Shown: positions 36,049-44,398, counted from the first letter of the stretch. The stretch: DNA of 64,000 nt from Roseovarius sp. (GCA_029212365.1 JARGOC010000007.1:62001-126000), one strand, 5' to 3'. The notes: a model not told the origin generated them from the sequence alone. Numbers and translations are program-made.

Positions 36049-37557
36049 ATGTTCGAAAGCCTATCAGACCGCCTCTCTGGTGTCTTCGACCGGCTGACCA
36101 AGCAAGGTGCCTTGTCCGAGGATGACGTTAAATCCGCCCTGCGCGAAGTGCGTGTCGCTTTGCTTGAGGCAGATGTCTCGCTGCCTGTGGCGCGTGATTT
36201 CATCAAACGTGTGCAGGACCAGGCCACCGGGCACGCAGTGACAAAATCGGTCACACCGGGCCAACAGGTCGTCAAGATCGTACATGACGCATTGGTCGAA
36301 ACCCTCACCGGTTCGGACGATCCCGGCGCGCTGAAAATTGATAACCCGCCTGCGCCCATCCTGATGGTTGGTTTGCAAGGCTCGGGTAAAACCACCACCA
36401 CCGCCAAACTGGCCAAGCGTTTGAAAGAACGTGAAGGCAAGCGCGTGCTGATGGCGTCATTGGATGTGAATCGCCCGGCCGCGATGGAGCAACTTGCCAT
36501 CCTCGGCACTCAGATCGGTGTGGATACCCTGCCCATCGTCAAGGGCGAAGACCCTGTGGCGATTGCCAAACGCGCCAAGATGCAGGCGGGATTGGGCGGC
36601 TATGATGTTTACATGCTCGACACCGCCGGGCGTCTGCATATTGATGCAGAACTCATTGCACAGGCCGCCGCCGTGCGTGATGTGGCCAACCCGCGTGAAA
36701 CCCTGTTGGTGGTTGATGGGCTGACCGGTCAGGACGCTGTCAACGTCGCCACTGAATTTGACGACAAGATCGGCGTGACCGGTGTTGTCCTGACCCGGAT
36801 GGATGGCGATGGGCGCGGTGGTGCGGCGCTGTCGATGCGTGCAGTCACTGGCAAACCCATCCGCTTTGTCGGGCTGGGCGAAAAGATGGACGCGATTGAA
36901 ACGTTCGAGCCCGAGCGTATCGCAGGCCGCATCCTGGGCATGGGCGATATCGTCAGCCTTGTGGAAAAAGCGCAGGAAACCATCGAGGTCGAACAGGCCG
37001 AAAAGATGATGAAGCGCTTCCAGAAGGGTATGTTCAACATGAACGACCTGAAGATGCAGCTGGAACAGATGCAAAAGATGGGCGGCATGGAAGGCGTCAT
37101 GGGCATGATGCCCGGCATGGGGAAAATGGCCAAACAGATGGAAGGCGCCGGCATTGACGACAAAATTCTGTCGCGTCAGGTCGCCCTGATCAACTCCATG
37201 ACCAAAAAAGAACGCGCCAACCCCAAGCTGCTGCAAGCCAGCCGTAAGAAACGCATCGCCGCGGGGGCCGGGCTTGAAGTCAGTGAGCTGAACAAACTTC
37301 TCAAAATGCAGCGCCAGATGGGCGACATGATGAAGAAGATGGGCAAAATGGGCAAAGGCGGCATGCTGAAACAGGCCATGAAAGGCATGTTTGGCAAAGG
37401 CGGCCCCTCCCCCGAGGACATGGCCGCAGGCATGGACCCAAAAGCCCTGGAACAGGCGGCCAAACAAATGGGCAAAGGCCTGCCCGGTGGCGGCCTGCCC
37501 GGATTGGGCGGCGGCGCATTGCCCCCCGGCCTTTCAGGCTTTGGGAAAAAGAAATAA
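36049..37557 (+). CDS. ffh: Signal recognition particle protein Ffh (SRP54)
   Basis: The 502-residue product has an N domain, a G domain with P-loop GLQGSGKTTTTAK (108-120), DTAGRLHID and the TRMDGDGRGGAAL motif, and a methionine-rich M domain that binds signal sequences and 4.5S RNA. A Gly/Met/Lys-rich tail extends past the M domain. Ffh delivers nascent membrane proteins to FtsY. The ATG has an AGGAGG site. The 4.5S RNA gene was looked for in the leader and not found. Confidence 0.96.
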   Translation: MFESLSDRLSGVFDRLTKQGALSEDDVKSALREVRVALLEADVSLPVARDFIKRVQDQATGHAVTKSVTPGQQVVKIVHDALVETLTGSDDPGALKIDNPPAPILMVGLQGSGKTTTTAKLAKRLKEREGKRVLMASLDVNRPAAMEQLAILGTQIGVDTLPIVKGEDPVAIAKRAKMQAGLGGYDVYMLDTAGRLHIDAELIAQAAAVRDVANPRETLLVVDGLTGQDAVNVATEFDDKIGVTGVVLTRMDGDGRGGAALSMRAVTGKPIRFVGLGEKMDAIETFEPERIAGRILGMGDIVSLVEKAQETIEVEQAEKMMKRFQKGMFNMNDLKMQLEQMQKMGGMEGVMGMMPGMGKMAKQMEGAGIDDKILSRQVALINSMTKKERANPKLLQASRKKRIAAGAGLEVSELNKLLKMQRQMGDMMKKMGKMGKGGMLKQAMKGMFGKGGPSPEDMAAGMDPKALEQAAKQMGKGLPGGGLPGLGGGALPPGLSGFGKKK

Positions 37558-37560
37558 CCT

Positions 37561-37598
37561 GATGATTTTCTCTTGCGCCAAACATCTCCGTCGGAGGC
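37561..37598. repeat. Short intergenic repeat (copy 2)
   Basis: Follows the ffh stop; TCTTGCGCC...CATCTCCGTCGGAGGC parallels the element at 533-565. CTCCG and CGGAG can pair as a small hairpin. Confidence 0.45.
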
Positions 37599-37657
37599 TC
37601 CTGCCCTCCCAACCCGCTCGGGCAGCGGGAACGGAGTATTGCGGCCAGGTTATCGGA

Positions 37658-38188
37658 ATGAAAGCCGTGCGGCATCTGCCTTCGCTGGACACCCAGCGCC
37701 TGACCCTGCGTGCACCGGGGCCTGCAGACCTGTCGGCCTATCAGGCGTTCTACGCCGAGGCTGACGCCACTGTCGGGACCTATCGAGGCGGGCGCAGTGC
37801 GGATCAGATCGCCGATATTCATGCAAAAGACATGCACCACTGGCAAGACAAAGGCTTTGGCATCTGGCTCTTGCGGCGCAAAGACGATGCGGCTGTTCTT
37901 GGTGGCGCAGGCCTGGCCCATGCTGATGATTGGGACACCCATGAACTCACCTGGTGGCTGATGCTCCAGGCCCGCGGCAAAGGCTACGCAACCGAAGCCA
38001 GCCGCGCCATCATTGCCTTTGCCTATGATACGCTGGGTTGGACGCAGGTCGAAACTTTCATGCGGGATCACAACATAGCCGCTCACCGCGTCGCCCAACG
38101 TCTCGGTGGACGAGTTGTTCGCCGCGACACCTTCCCCGACGGCGTCACCCGCAATGTCTATACCCTGCCACGGGGGGCGCAGGCATGA
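37658..38188 (+). CDS. GNAT N-acetyltransferase (RimJ/RimL-like)
   Basis: The 176-residue product begins LDTQRLTLRAP, the typical RimJ/RimL-like start. Its acetyl-CoA site includes ARGKGYATEASRAIIAFAYDTLG, and HNIAAHRVAQRLGGRVVRR marks the C-terminal half. The substrate is unknown. It is the first of a tandem set of related genes between ffh and chorismate mutase; its stop overlaps the next start (ATGA). Confidence 0.85.
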   Translation: MKAVRHLPSLDTQRLTLRAPGPADLSAYQAFYAEADATVGTYRGGRSADQIADIHAKDMHHWQDKGFGIWLLRRKDDAAVLGGAGLAHADDWDTHELTWWLMLQARGKGYATEASRAIIAFAYDTLGWTQVETFMRDHNIAAHRVAQRLGGRVVRRDTFPDGVTRNVYTLPRGAQA

Positions 38189-38754
38189 CCCTCACGCTCA
38201 CCATTCCCCGTCTGGAAACCGAAAACCTGATCCTGCGCGGCCCCGAGGCCCGTGATTTTGATGTATTCAACACCTTCATCACCGATCCTGAACGGTCATG
38301 GGGCTTTGGCACCGAAGAAGACCGCCCCAAGGCTTGGCGTTGGTTTGCAAGCAATATCGGCCACTGGGCTCTGCGCGGGTACGGCTATTTCACCATTGAG
38401 CAAAAAGCCACAGGCTTGCCCTGTGGCATCACAGGCATCTGGGAGCCCGAAGGCTGGCCCGAAGCCGAGATCGGCTGGGTCGTTTACGCCGGGTTCGAAG
38501 GCAAGGGAATCGCGTTTGAAGCCGCCACGCGCGCACGCGAATGGGCCTACACCGACCTTGGTTTTACAACGCTGACATCCAATATCGTGCCGGGCAATGA
38601 CCGCTCGGTCGCGCTCGCCGAAAGGCTGGGCGCACATTTCGAACGCGAGTATCTCAACGTTCAGATGGGCACCGAACGCCTGTTCCGGCACCCCTCGCCT
38701 GCGGATCTGGGCCTGAGCGGTGACAATGACGGCAACCCGGAGGCTTATGCATGA
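38185..38754 (+). CDS. GNAT N-acetyltransferase (RimJ/RimL-like)
   Basis: The 189-residue product has LETENLILRGPEARDF at the start, a GKGIAFEAATRAREWAY acetyl-CoA loop and the C-terminal FRHPSPADLG element shared by this array. It shows a family-specific IGHWALRGYGYFTIEQ segment also found in the fourth gene. Coupled to the previous gene by ATGA and to the short remnant after it by another ATGA. Confidence 0.85.
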   Translation: MTLTLTIPRLETENLILRGPEARDFDVFNTFITDPERSWGFGTEEDRPKAWRWFASNIGHWALRGYGYFTIEQKATGLPCGITGIWEPEGWPEAEIGWVVYAGFEGKGIAFEAATRAREWAYTDLGFTTLTSNIVPGNDRSVALAERLGAHFEREYLNVQMGTERLFRHPSPADLGLSGDNDGNPEAYA

Positions 38755-38921
38755 CGCCTCGTCTGATCAACACTCCGGTTCAGGAAACTGAGCGCCTGAC
38801 CTCGCGCGCCATGAATGTTTGGGGTGTGAACGCCGGGCTTATCGGCCATTGGGCCATTCCTGATCTGACCGATTGGGACGCCCCATTGGTCTGCCGCCAT
38901 CCCAGACCGGAGGATGTGTAA
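38751..38921 (+). pseudogene. Internally deleted GNAT remnant (56 codons)
   Basis: Reading from the ATG that overlaps the previous stop to a TAA that overlaps the next ATG gives 56 residues. The sequence joins a GNAT beginning (QETERLTSRA, 11-20), a middle element (IGHWAI, 31-36) and a GNAT end (CRHPRPED, 48-55). In the neighbours these three elements are far apart (about 190-200 residues in total), so most of the acetyl-CoA fold is missing. The frame is still open, so it may be translated as a short peptide. Most likely a decayed copy of the array. Confidence 0.75.
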
Positions 38922-39526
38922 TGTCCGCCACCAGCATTCCCATTCTGGAAACCAAACGCCTCGTTCTGCGTGGCCCCATGGCCGAGGATTATCCGGATTT
39001 CAAAGCCACATTCAGCTCTTATCGCTCGCGTTTCATGGGTGGTCCGCTAAATCCCTATGAGGCCTGGATGCTCTATGCCGCCGAAATCGGCCATTGGGAA
39101 ATCCGCGGCTATGGCATGTGGATGATCCACGACCGGGTCACCGACAGAACCCTCGGCATGGCCGGCGGCTGGTTTCCGGCCAAATGGCCCGAACGCGAAA
39201 TCGCCTGGATCATCTGGCCCAATGAGGCCGGTCATGGCTATGCGCTGGAAGCCACCCATGCGGTGCGTGCACATCTCTATGCCCATTGTGGTTGGGAAAA
39301 TGCGGTCAGCTATATTGATCCCAAAAACCTCGACAGCATCCGCCTGGCCGAGAGGCTGGGGTGCACCAAAGACAAGGCCGCCGCCACGATTGATGGCGAT
39401 GATGCCGTTTACCGCCACCCCGCGCCCGAGCGGCTGAAATCCGGCCAGATTGCCGATGGGATCGAGCTGGAAATCAGCCACTATTGCGATCCGCTGTTCA
39501 AACCGAAAGGAATGCCCGTTGACTGA
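38921..39526 (+). CDS. GNAT N-acetyltransferase (RimJ/RimL-like)
   Basis: The 201-residue product has LETKRLVLRGPMAEDY at the front, EIGHWEIRGYGMWMIHD in the middle, a GHGYALEATHAVRAHLY acetyl-CoA segment and VYRHPAPERL near the end, the same ordered elements as the second gene. It starts inside the stop of the 56-codon remnant (TAATG). The substrate is unknown. Chorismate mutase begins within its last codons. Confidence 0.85.
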   Translation: MSATSIPILETKRLVLRGPMAEDYPDFKATFSSYRSRFMGGPLNPYEAWMLYAAEIGHWEIRGYGMWMIHDRVTDRTLGMAGGWFPAKWPEREIAWIIWPNEAGHGYALEATHAVRAHLYAHCGWENAVSYIDPKNLDSIRLAERLGCTKDKAAATIDGDDAVYRHPAPERLKSGQIADGIELEISHYCDPLFKPKGMPVD

Positions 39527-39815
39527 CGCCACCTCCCGCGCCGCCGAGCTTCTGAAAGAGCACCGCACATCCATTGATCGACTGGATGCGGTATTGGTCT
39601 ATACGCTGGCCGAGCGCTTTAAACACACACAGGCCGTAGGTCAGCTAAAAGCTGAGCACGCCCTCCCGCCCTCCGATCCGCTGCGCGAAAGCCAGCAGAT
39701 CGAGCGACTTCAGCGCATGGCGCTTGAAGCCGACCTCGACCCCGAATTTGCCAAGAACTTCCTGAACTTCATCATTGGCGAAGTCATCCAACACCACAAG
39801 AAACACCATTCCTAA
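39519..39815 (+). CDS. Chorismate mutase (AroQ type)
   Basis: The 98-residue all-helical product has the AroQ pattern: RTSIDRLDAVLVYTLAERF, then KHTQAVGQLKAEH with the basic active-site residues, and a C-terminal FLNFIIGEVIQHH. It converts chorismate to prephenate for phenylalanine and tyrosine. The start is a TTG at 39519 with AAAGGA eight bases upstream; no ATG fits. It overlaps the last GNAT gene by eight bases. Confidence 0.88.
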   Translation: MTDATSRAAELLKEHRTSIDRLDAVLVYTLAERFKHTQAVGQLKAEHALPPSDPLRESQQIERLQRMALEADLDPEFAKNFLNFIIGEVIQHHKKHHS

Positions 39816-39822
39816 CCAAATG

Positions 39823-39845
39823 TAGGGTGGGGTTTCACCCCACCT
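39823..39845. repeat. GGTGGGG-TTTNA-CCCCACC hairpin (copy 2)
   Basis: Perfect 7-bp stem (39827-39833 with 39839-39845), loop TTTCA, preceded by GTAG. It lies between chorismate mutase and rpsP and differs from the copy at 29176 at only two positions. Confidence 0.75.
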
Positions 39846-39874
39846 TCCCACGCCATTCTTAAGGAGAACACACA

Positions 39875-40312
39875 ATGGCTATGAAACTCCGGCTCGCCCG
39901 CGGCGGCTCCAAGAAACGCCCTTTTTATCGCATCGTGGCATCCGACAGCCGCATGCCACGCGATGGCCGCTTCATCGAAAAACTGGGCACCTATAACCCT
40001 TTGCTGCCCAAAGACAGCGAAGAGCGCGTGAAAATGAACATTGAGCGCATCCAATACTGGCTGGACCAGGGCGCACAGCCCACCGACCGCGTCAGCCGCT
40101 TCCTGGAGGCTGCCGGCACAATCGAGAAAAAAGAGCGCTCAAACCCCAACAAAGGTGAGCCTGGCCAGAAAGCCAAGGACCGCGTTGAGGAAAAAGCAGC
40201 CAAAGCTGCCGCCGCTGCCGAAGCCGCTGCTGCCCCGGCTGAAGAAGCCCCCGTTGAAGAAGCAGTTGCCGAAGAAGCACCTGCTGCTGAAGAAGAAACC
40301 GCGGACAAGTAA
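39875..40312 (+). CDS. rpsP: 30S ribosomal protein S16
   Basis: The product is 145 residues. The first 80 form the S16 core ([44 protein letters not shown]). The last 60 are a K/E/A-rich low-complexity tail, longer than in most bacteria. S16 binds early in 30S assembly. AAGGAGA precedes the start; the frame reads M-A-M-K, so the second ATG (two codons on) is a possible alternative. Confidence 0.97.
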   Translation: MAMKLRLARGGSKKRPFYRIVASDSRMPRDGRFIEKLGTYNPLLPKDSEERVKMNIERIQYWLDQGAQPTDRVSRFLEAAGTIEKKERSNPNKGEPGQKAKDRVEEKAAKAAAAAEAAAAPAEEAPVEEAVAEEAPAAEEETADK

Positions 40313-40329
40313 TCCGGGGACGTTGCGAC

Positions 40330-40959
40330 ATGTCGCAGTTTTCTTCCGAGCTACAAACGGGACTGCTTGATCTGATGCGTTGGCGGCGCGATGTGCGCCG
40401 CTTTCGCTCAGATCCGGTGGACGAGGCCGTGCTGCAGGCCTGCCTCGACAGTTTTCTTTTGGCCCCGTCCGTTGGCCTGAGCGAGCCGTGGCGTGTGCTG
40501 CGCCTTGAGGGCGATGCTGCGCGCGCATCTGCACTGGAAAACTTCACGACCGCCAATGCCAAAGCACTTGCAGGCTATGCCGGTGAAAAAGCCGCTTTAT
40601 ACAGCCAGCTCAAACTGACTGGCATGCAAAAAGCCCCGGTTCAACTGGCCGTCTTTTGTGACGAAGAAACCGAAAAAGGGGCAGGCTTGGGGGCAGGCTC
40701 CATGCCAGAAACGCGCCGCTACTCGGTCGTGGCGGCCATCACTCAGTTCTGGCTGGTGGCGCGCGCGCATGGGTTGGGTGTGGGCTGGGTGTCGATCCTT
40801 GACCCTGATCAACTCGGGCGCGACCTGGATGTTTCACCTGATTGGCGGCTGGTGGCCTATTTGTGCATCGGTTGGCCCGAGGCAGACAGCGACACGCCAG
40901 AACTGGAACGTGCCGGCTGGGAAGATCGGCGCGGCCATTTGCCGGTGATCACGCGATGA
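40330..40959 (+). CDS. bluB: 5,6-Dimethylbenzimidazole synthase BluB
   Basis: The 209-residue flavin-fold product has LLDLMRWRRDVRRFRSDPV at the start and the BluB-diagnostic GAGSMPETRRYSVVAAITQFWLVARAHGLGVGWVSI. BluB breaks down reduced FMN with O2 to make the lower ligand of cobalamin. Its presence implies the organism makes or remodels B12. It sits unusually between rpsP and rimM; its stop overlaps the next ATG. Confidence 0.93.
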   Translation: MSQFSSELQTGLLDLMRWRRDVRRFRSDPVDEAVLQACLDSFLLAPSVGLSEPWRVLRLEGDAARASALENFTTANAKALAGYAGEKAALYSQLKLTGMQKAPVQLAVFCDEETEKGAGLGAGSMPETRRYSVVAAITQFWLVARAHGLGVGWVSILDPDQLGRDLDVSPDWRLVAYLCIGWPEADSDTPELERAGWEDRRGHLPVITR

Positions 40960-41117
40960 GGGTGATCTTCCGGTTGATCCGCCTCGTGGCGTTGTGCCTT
41001 GTTGCTTTCGTGACTGGCATATTCTTTGAACGTGCGCATCAACAAGACCTGTGCGAACAATCAGGTGGCACTTGGGCGCGTGCCGGTGTCTGTGCTGTGG
41101 AGACGACCAATGGATGA
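40956..41117 (+). CDS. Small single-span membrane protein
   Basis: The 53-residue product reads [18 protein letters not shown] at the start (one membrane helix, positive-inside). A short tail has two cysteines, [10 protein letters not shown] and AGVCAVE, that could be disulfide-linked in the periplasm. It is coupled on both sides: ATGA with bluB and an eight-base overlap with rimM. The function is unknown; this tight fit is the main evidence that it is real. Confidence 0.7.
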   Translation: MRVIFRLIRLVALCLVAFVTGIFFERAHQQDLCEQSGGTWARAGVCAVETTNG

Positions 41118-41619
41118 TATGATCTGTGTAGGCGCCATCGCAGGCGCTTTTGGCGTGAATGGCGAAGTGCGCCTGAAAAGCTTTACCGCCGAGCCTGAGG
41201 ACATCGCCGCCTATGGCCCCCTCAGCACCGAGGACGGCACGCGCCAATTTACCATCACCTTGAACGGGCAGATCAAAAACGGCTTTACCGCTCAACTTTC
41301 CGGCGTTGCCAGCAAAGAACAGGCCGACGCCCTGCGTGGCGTGCGCTTGTTTGCCGAGCGGTCACAATTGCCCAACCTGCCGGATGATGAATACTATCAT
41401 GCCGATCTGATCGGGCTTGCGGTCTATGACACTGGCGGCACGTTGTTGGGCCGCGTCAAGGATGTGTTGAACCACGGCGCATCAGACCTGCTGGAAATCC
41501 AGGGCGACGGCCTGAAGGACACGGTGTTGCTGCCCTTTACGCTGGATGCCGTACCCACTGTTGATCTCTCTAAAGGCCGCATCGTTTGCGATCCCCCTGA
41601 CGGGCTGTTTGCGGACTAA
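41110..41619 (+). CDS. rimM: Ribosome maturation factor RimM
   Basis: The 169-residue product has the N-terminal RimM barrel ([21 protein letters not shown]) and the PRC-barrel half ([31 protein letters not shown]). It assists 30S head assembly through S19. The ATG at 41110 is used; MICVG at 41119 is a close alternative. It lies in the rpsP-rimM-trmD-rplS order. Confidence 0.94.
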   Translation: MDDMICVGAIAGAFGVNGEVRLKSFTAEPEDIAAYGPLSTEDGTRQFTITLNGQIKNGFTAQLSGVASKEQADALRGVRLFAERSQLPNLPDDEYYHADLIGLAVYDTGGTLLGRVKDVLNHGASDLLEIQGDGLKDTVLLPFTLDAVPTVDLSKGRIVCDPPDGLFAD

Positions 41620-41655
41620 GGTTTTGCGCCGCACAAACCTTGATCCAAGGACAAC

Positions 41656-42525
41656 TTGACGCCACTCCTGCCGCGCGCATATCCATCTCAGACCGCTCTT
41701 TATCGAAAGCCCAAGCTGTTGCGCATCCTTTTGCACCCCGGATTTCACAAGACAGGCACCTCAAGCCTGCAACGCGGAGCCGAGGCGCGCATGGGCGATC
41801 TGGCCTCGCATCTGCGCCTGATGGTGACCGCCGATGTGATCGAGGCCGCACGCGCAGCGCGCAAGTTTTCTGCCCAGCCAAATATGGAGTTGCTGCAACA
41901 GTTTGCCGAATATTTTGCGCAGGCGATTGAGCCGCTGGATGCCGACGATCCACGCCACATGTTGATCAGTTCCGAAGACCTGAGCGGGTATATTCCCGGC
42001 CATCACGGCGTTGCGGGATATAACGCCGCGCCGACGCTGATGAATGTGGCCACCGCTGTTTTGCGCAGCCACTTTGGGGCTGATGCTGAGATCACCATCT
42101 GGTTTACAACCCGCACAGCGCGGGACTGGCAACGCTCCGTGTATTGGCAGAACCTGCGGGCCATGCGTGTGACCGAGACGTTTGAGGACTATCGTCTGAA
42201 ACTGCACCACGCCGCCCGCCTACCCGAAGTGGTACAGGCCGTCGCATACCGCTTGGGCAACCGCGCCAATGTGGCCACCACCGCGATTGAACAATGCGGC
42301 GCCACGCCGCTTGGTCCATTGGGGGCGGCGCTCGAGTTGCTGGGTATTCCCGCCAATGATATCGCCCCTCTCCCGGCCCATAATGTGCAACCTGACGGGG
42401 CCGCTGACGAACTTTTGGCGCTCAACCAGTCAGATCTTGATGATGATGCGCTGGCCGCAGCAAAACGCGATGTCGTTCAGCGCCACCGCCGGTCCGGCTA
42501 TACCCATCGACCAACACGCAGTTGA
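41656..42525 (+). CDS. Sulfotransferase-like protein
   Basis: The 289-residue product has a P-loop-like opening, HPGFHKTGTSSLQ (27-39), like the PAPS-binding loop of sulfotransferases. A second conserved stretch, ITIWFTTRTARDWQRSVYWQNLR, fits the 3'-phosphate-binding region (R..W..S). The acceptor is unknown and no PAPS-synthesis gene is near. The start is a TTG at 41656 with AAGGA five bases upstream. It is inserted between rimM and trmD, apparently on the same transcript. Confidence 0.6.
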   Translation: MTPLLPRAYPSQTALYRKPKLLRILLHPGFHKTGTSSLQRGAEARMGDLASHLRLMVTADVIEAARAARKFSAQPNMELLQQFAEYFAQAIEPLDADDPRHMLISSEDLSGYIPGHHGVAGYNAAPTLMNVATAVLRSHFGADAEITIWFTTRTARDWQRSVYWQNLRAMRVTETFEDYRLKLHHAARLPEVVQAVAYRLGNRANVATTAIEQCGATPLGPLGAALELLGIPANDIAPLPAHNVQPDGAADELLALNQSDLDDDALAAAKRDVVQRHRRSGYTHRPTRS

Positions 42526-42610
42526 CGGCACCAGCCGCTTTGGGGTTGACCGCGGCCCCCCTGCTCCGCCACAACCCCGGCAACCCCCTTGTGACAGGAC
42601 ATTGGCACCT

Positions 42611-43414
42611 ATGCCCGACAGCCCTTCCAAATCTCATGGCCGCAAATCCATCAGCGCATCCCTGACCCCGCGCAGCCTGATTGACCCGGCACCACGTTTG
42701 GCCGGTGTCTGGCTGGCGCAGGTGATCACGTTGTTTCCACAGGCCTTTCCCGGTGTATTGGGCGAGAGCCTGACCGGGCGGGCGCTGAAGGACGGCCTAT
42801 GGCAGTTGAACCCGATTGATCTGCGCCCCTTTGGGGAAGGCAAGCACCGCAATGTGGATGACACACCCGCCGGGGGGGGCGCTGGCATGGTCTTGCGCGC
42901 CGATGTCATGGGCCGCGCCATTGATCACGCGTTGAAATCCGCGCCCACCGGCGCCCCGCTGATCTATCTCAGCCCGCGAGGGCGGCGGTTTGATCAGGCG
43001 ATGGCGCAGGATCTGGCGGCTGGTCCGGGTGTGACGATGATTTGCGGCCGCTTTGAAGGCCTCGATCAGCGGGTGATCGAGCATTACAACATTCTTGAGG
43101 TCTCATTGGGTGATTTTGTCCTGACCGGAGGCGAGCTGGCAGCACAGGCCATGCTGGATGCGGCTGTGCGGTTGCGCCCCGGCATTTTGGGCAATGATGC
43201 CTCGGCCGAGGAAGAAAGCTTCTCGGATGGGTTGCTGGAACACCCGCAATACACCCGACCCGCCGAATGGAAGGGCCTACCGATCCCGCCGGTTTTGATG
43301 TCCGGCAACCACGGAGAAGTGGCCAAATGGCGACAGGCCCAAAGCGAAGAGCTCACCAAAGCCCGCCGCCCCGACCTGTGGCACGCCCATCAGAAAGGCG
43401 ACACAGACACTTAG
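42611..43414 (+). CDS. trmD: tRNA (guanine(37)-N1)-methyltransferase TrmD
   Basis: The 267-residue product has the SPOUT trefoil-knot region (SLGDFVLTGGELAAQAMLDAAVRL), the preceding YLSPRGRRFDQ and ICGRFEGLDQRVIE, and the C-terminal SGNHGEVAKWR. It methylates G37 to prevent frameshifting. Compared with E. coli TrmD the N-terminus is about 30 residues longer (a charged leader before VWLAQVITLFPQ); a later start cannot be excluded. Next gene: rplS after a 343-base leader. Confidence 0.94.
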   Translation: MPDSPSKSHGRKSISASLTPRSLIDPAPRLAGVWLAQVITLFPQAFPGVLGESLTGRALKDGLWQLNPIDLRPFGEGKHRNVDDTPAGGGAGMVLRADVMGRAIDHALKSAPTGAPLIYLSPRGRRFDQAMAQDLAAGPGVTMICGRFEGLDQRVIEHYNILEVSLGDFVLTGGELAAQAMLDAAVRLRPGILGNDASAEEESFSDGLLEHPQYTRPAEWKGLPIPPVLMSGNHGEVAKWRQAQSEELTKARRPDLWHAHQKGDTDT

Positions 43415-43757
43415 GGACAGCATGATCCCTACCGGAAGGCACTTCTGGCGGCTCACCCTGTGCCACATATGCTGATCGGACAGGTGATATCCTAAGCCTT
43501 AGGGCTTGATATTCTCAACATACACTGTATTACCCGGCCATTCCGGGCCTGTTGTGGCGCAGCCGATTCTCGTTATCTTCTGATGGGCATCACAGTCTTT
43601 GCCGCCAGCACCCCCGGAATGGCCGTTTGGTCACACATAAATATGACGATCTGATCTCTGGCGGGCGCATCTGCGGACCCGAATGAAGACCAAGAGCTCT
43701 CATGACCGCGCAAACATCTTTGCGGAACAACCGCAAGTATATGAAGGAGTTGATCAG
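43415..43757 (+). promoter_or_regulatory. 343-bp leader upstream of rplS
   Basis: No gene is seen. It holds a CCTAAG/CTTAGG palindrome, a CCCGG/CCGGG hairpin at 43533-43547 and a CGCAAA/TTTGCG hairpin (loop CATC) at 43709-43724, 33 bases before the rplS start. The AAGGAG ribosome site is at 43744. The length and hairpins suggest an rplS promoter and possibly a ribosomal-protein leader. Confidence 0.45.
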
Positions 43758-44141
43758 ATGAACCTGATCGCACAGATCGAGGCCGAACAGATTGCCTCAC
43801 TCGGGAAAGAGCTTCCCGATTTCAAAGCCGGCGACACACTTCGCGTAGGCTTTAAAGTGACCGAAGGCTCGCGCAGCCGGGTCCAGAATTTTGAAGGCGT
43901 CTGCATCAGTCGTAAAAATGGCCATGGCATTGCCGGGTCGTTCACTGTTCGCAAGATTTCCTTTGGTGAAGGCGTGGAACGGGTTTTCCCGCTGCACTCT
44001 ACCAATATCGACAGCATCACTGTTGTACGTCGTGGCCGTGTACGGCGCGCCAAACTGTATTACCTGCGTGCGCGTCGCGGCAAATCTGCCCGTATCGCCG
44101 AGGATACAACGTATAAAGCCAAAGCTGACAAGTCGGCATAA
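43758..44141 (+). CDS. rplS: 50S ribosomal protein L19
   Basis: The 127-residue product matches L19 throughout: [41 protein letters not shown] and [31 protein letters not shown]. It sits at the 30S/50S interface. The ATG at 43758 has AAGGAG upstream. Followed closely by rpmE. Confidence 0.97.
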   Translation: MNLIAQIEAEQIASLGKELPDFKAGDTLRVGFKVTEGSRSRVQNFEGVCISRKNGHGIAGSFTVRKISFGEGVERVFPLHSTNIDSITVVRRGRVRRAKLYYLRARRGKSARIAEDTTYKAKADKSA

Positions 44142-44152
44142 GGAGCGGAACG

Positions 44153-44374
44153 ATGAAAAAAGACATCCACCCCGAATATCACCTCATCGACGTCAAAATG
44201 ACCGATGGCACGATTGTTCCAATGCGTTCGACCTATGGCGCCGAAGGCGATCAGCTTTCGCTGGACATTGACCCCTCAGTACACCCGGCCTGGACCGGTG
44301 GCGGCACCCGTTTGATGGATGCCGGCGGTCGCGTGTCGAAGTTCAAAAACAAATATGCAGGCCTGGGCTTTTAA
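44153..44374 (+). CDS. rpmE: 50S ribosomal protein L31, cysteine-free type
   Basis: The 73-residue product begins [18 protein letters not shown] and ends [14 protein letters not shown], the L31 pattern. It has no cysteine at all, so it is the zinc-independent (C-minus) form that can replace the zinc form under zinc limitation. No paralogue lies in the window. AAGGAG precedes the ATG; a strong terminator follows. Confidence 0.95.
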   Translation: MKKDIHPEYHLIDVKMTDGTIVPMRSTYGAEGDQLSLDIDPSVHPAWTGGGTRLMDAGGRVSKFKNKYAGLGF

Positions 44375-44398
44375 GCCAACCAGCCCTGAGTTTAACGA

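Noticed and set aside
36457..37467. 336-codon frame opposite ffh
   Set aside because: His/Phe-rich product is the mirror of the Met/Lys-rich Ffh M domain; a codon-composition artefact.
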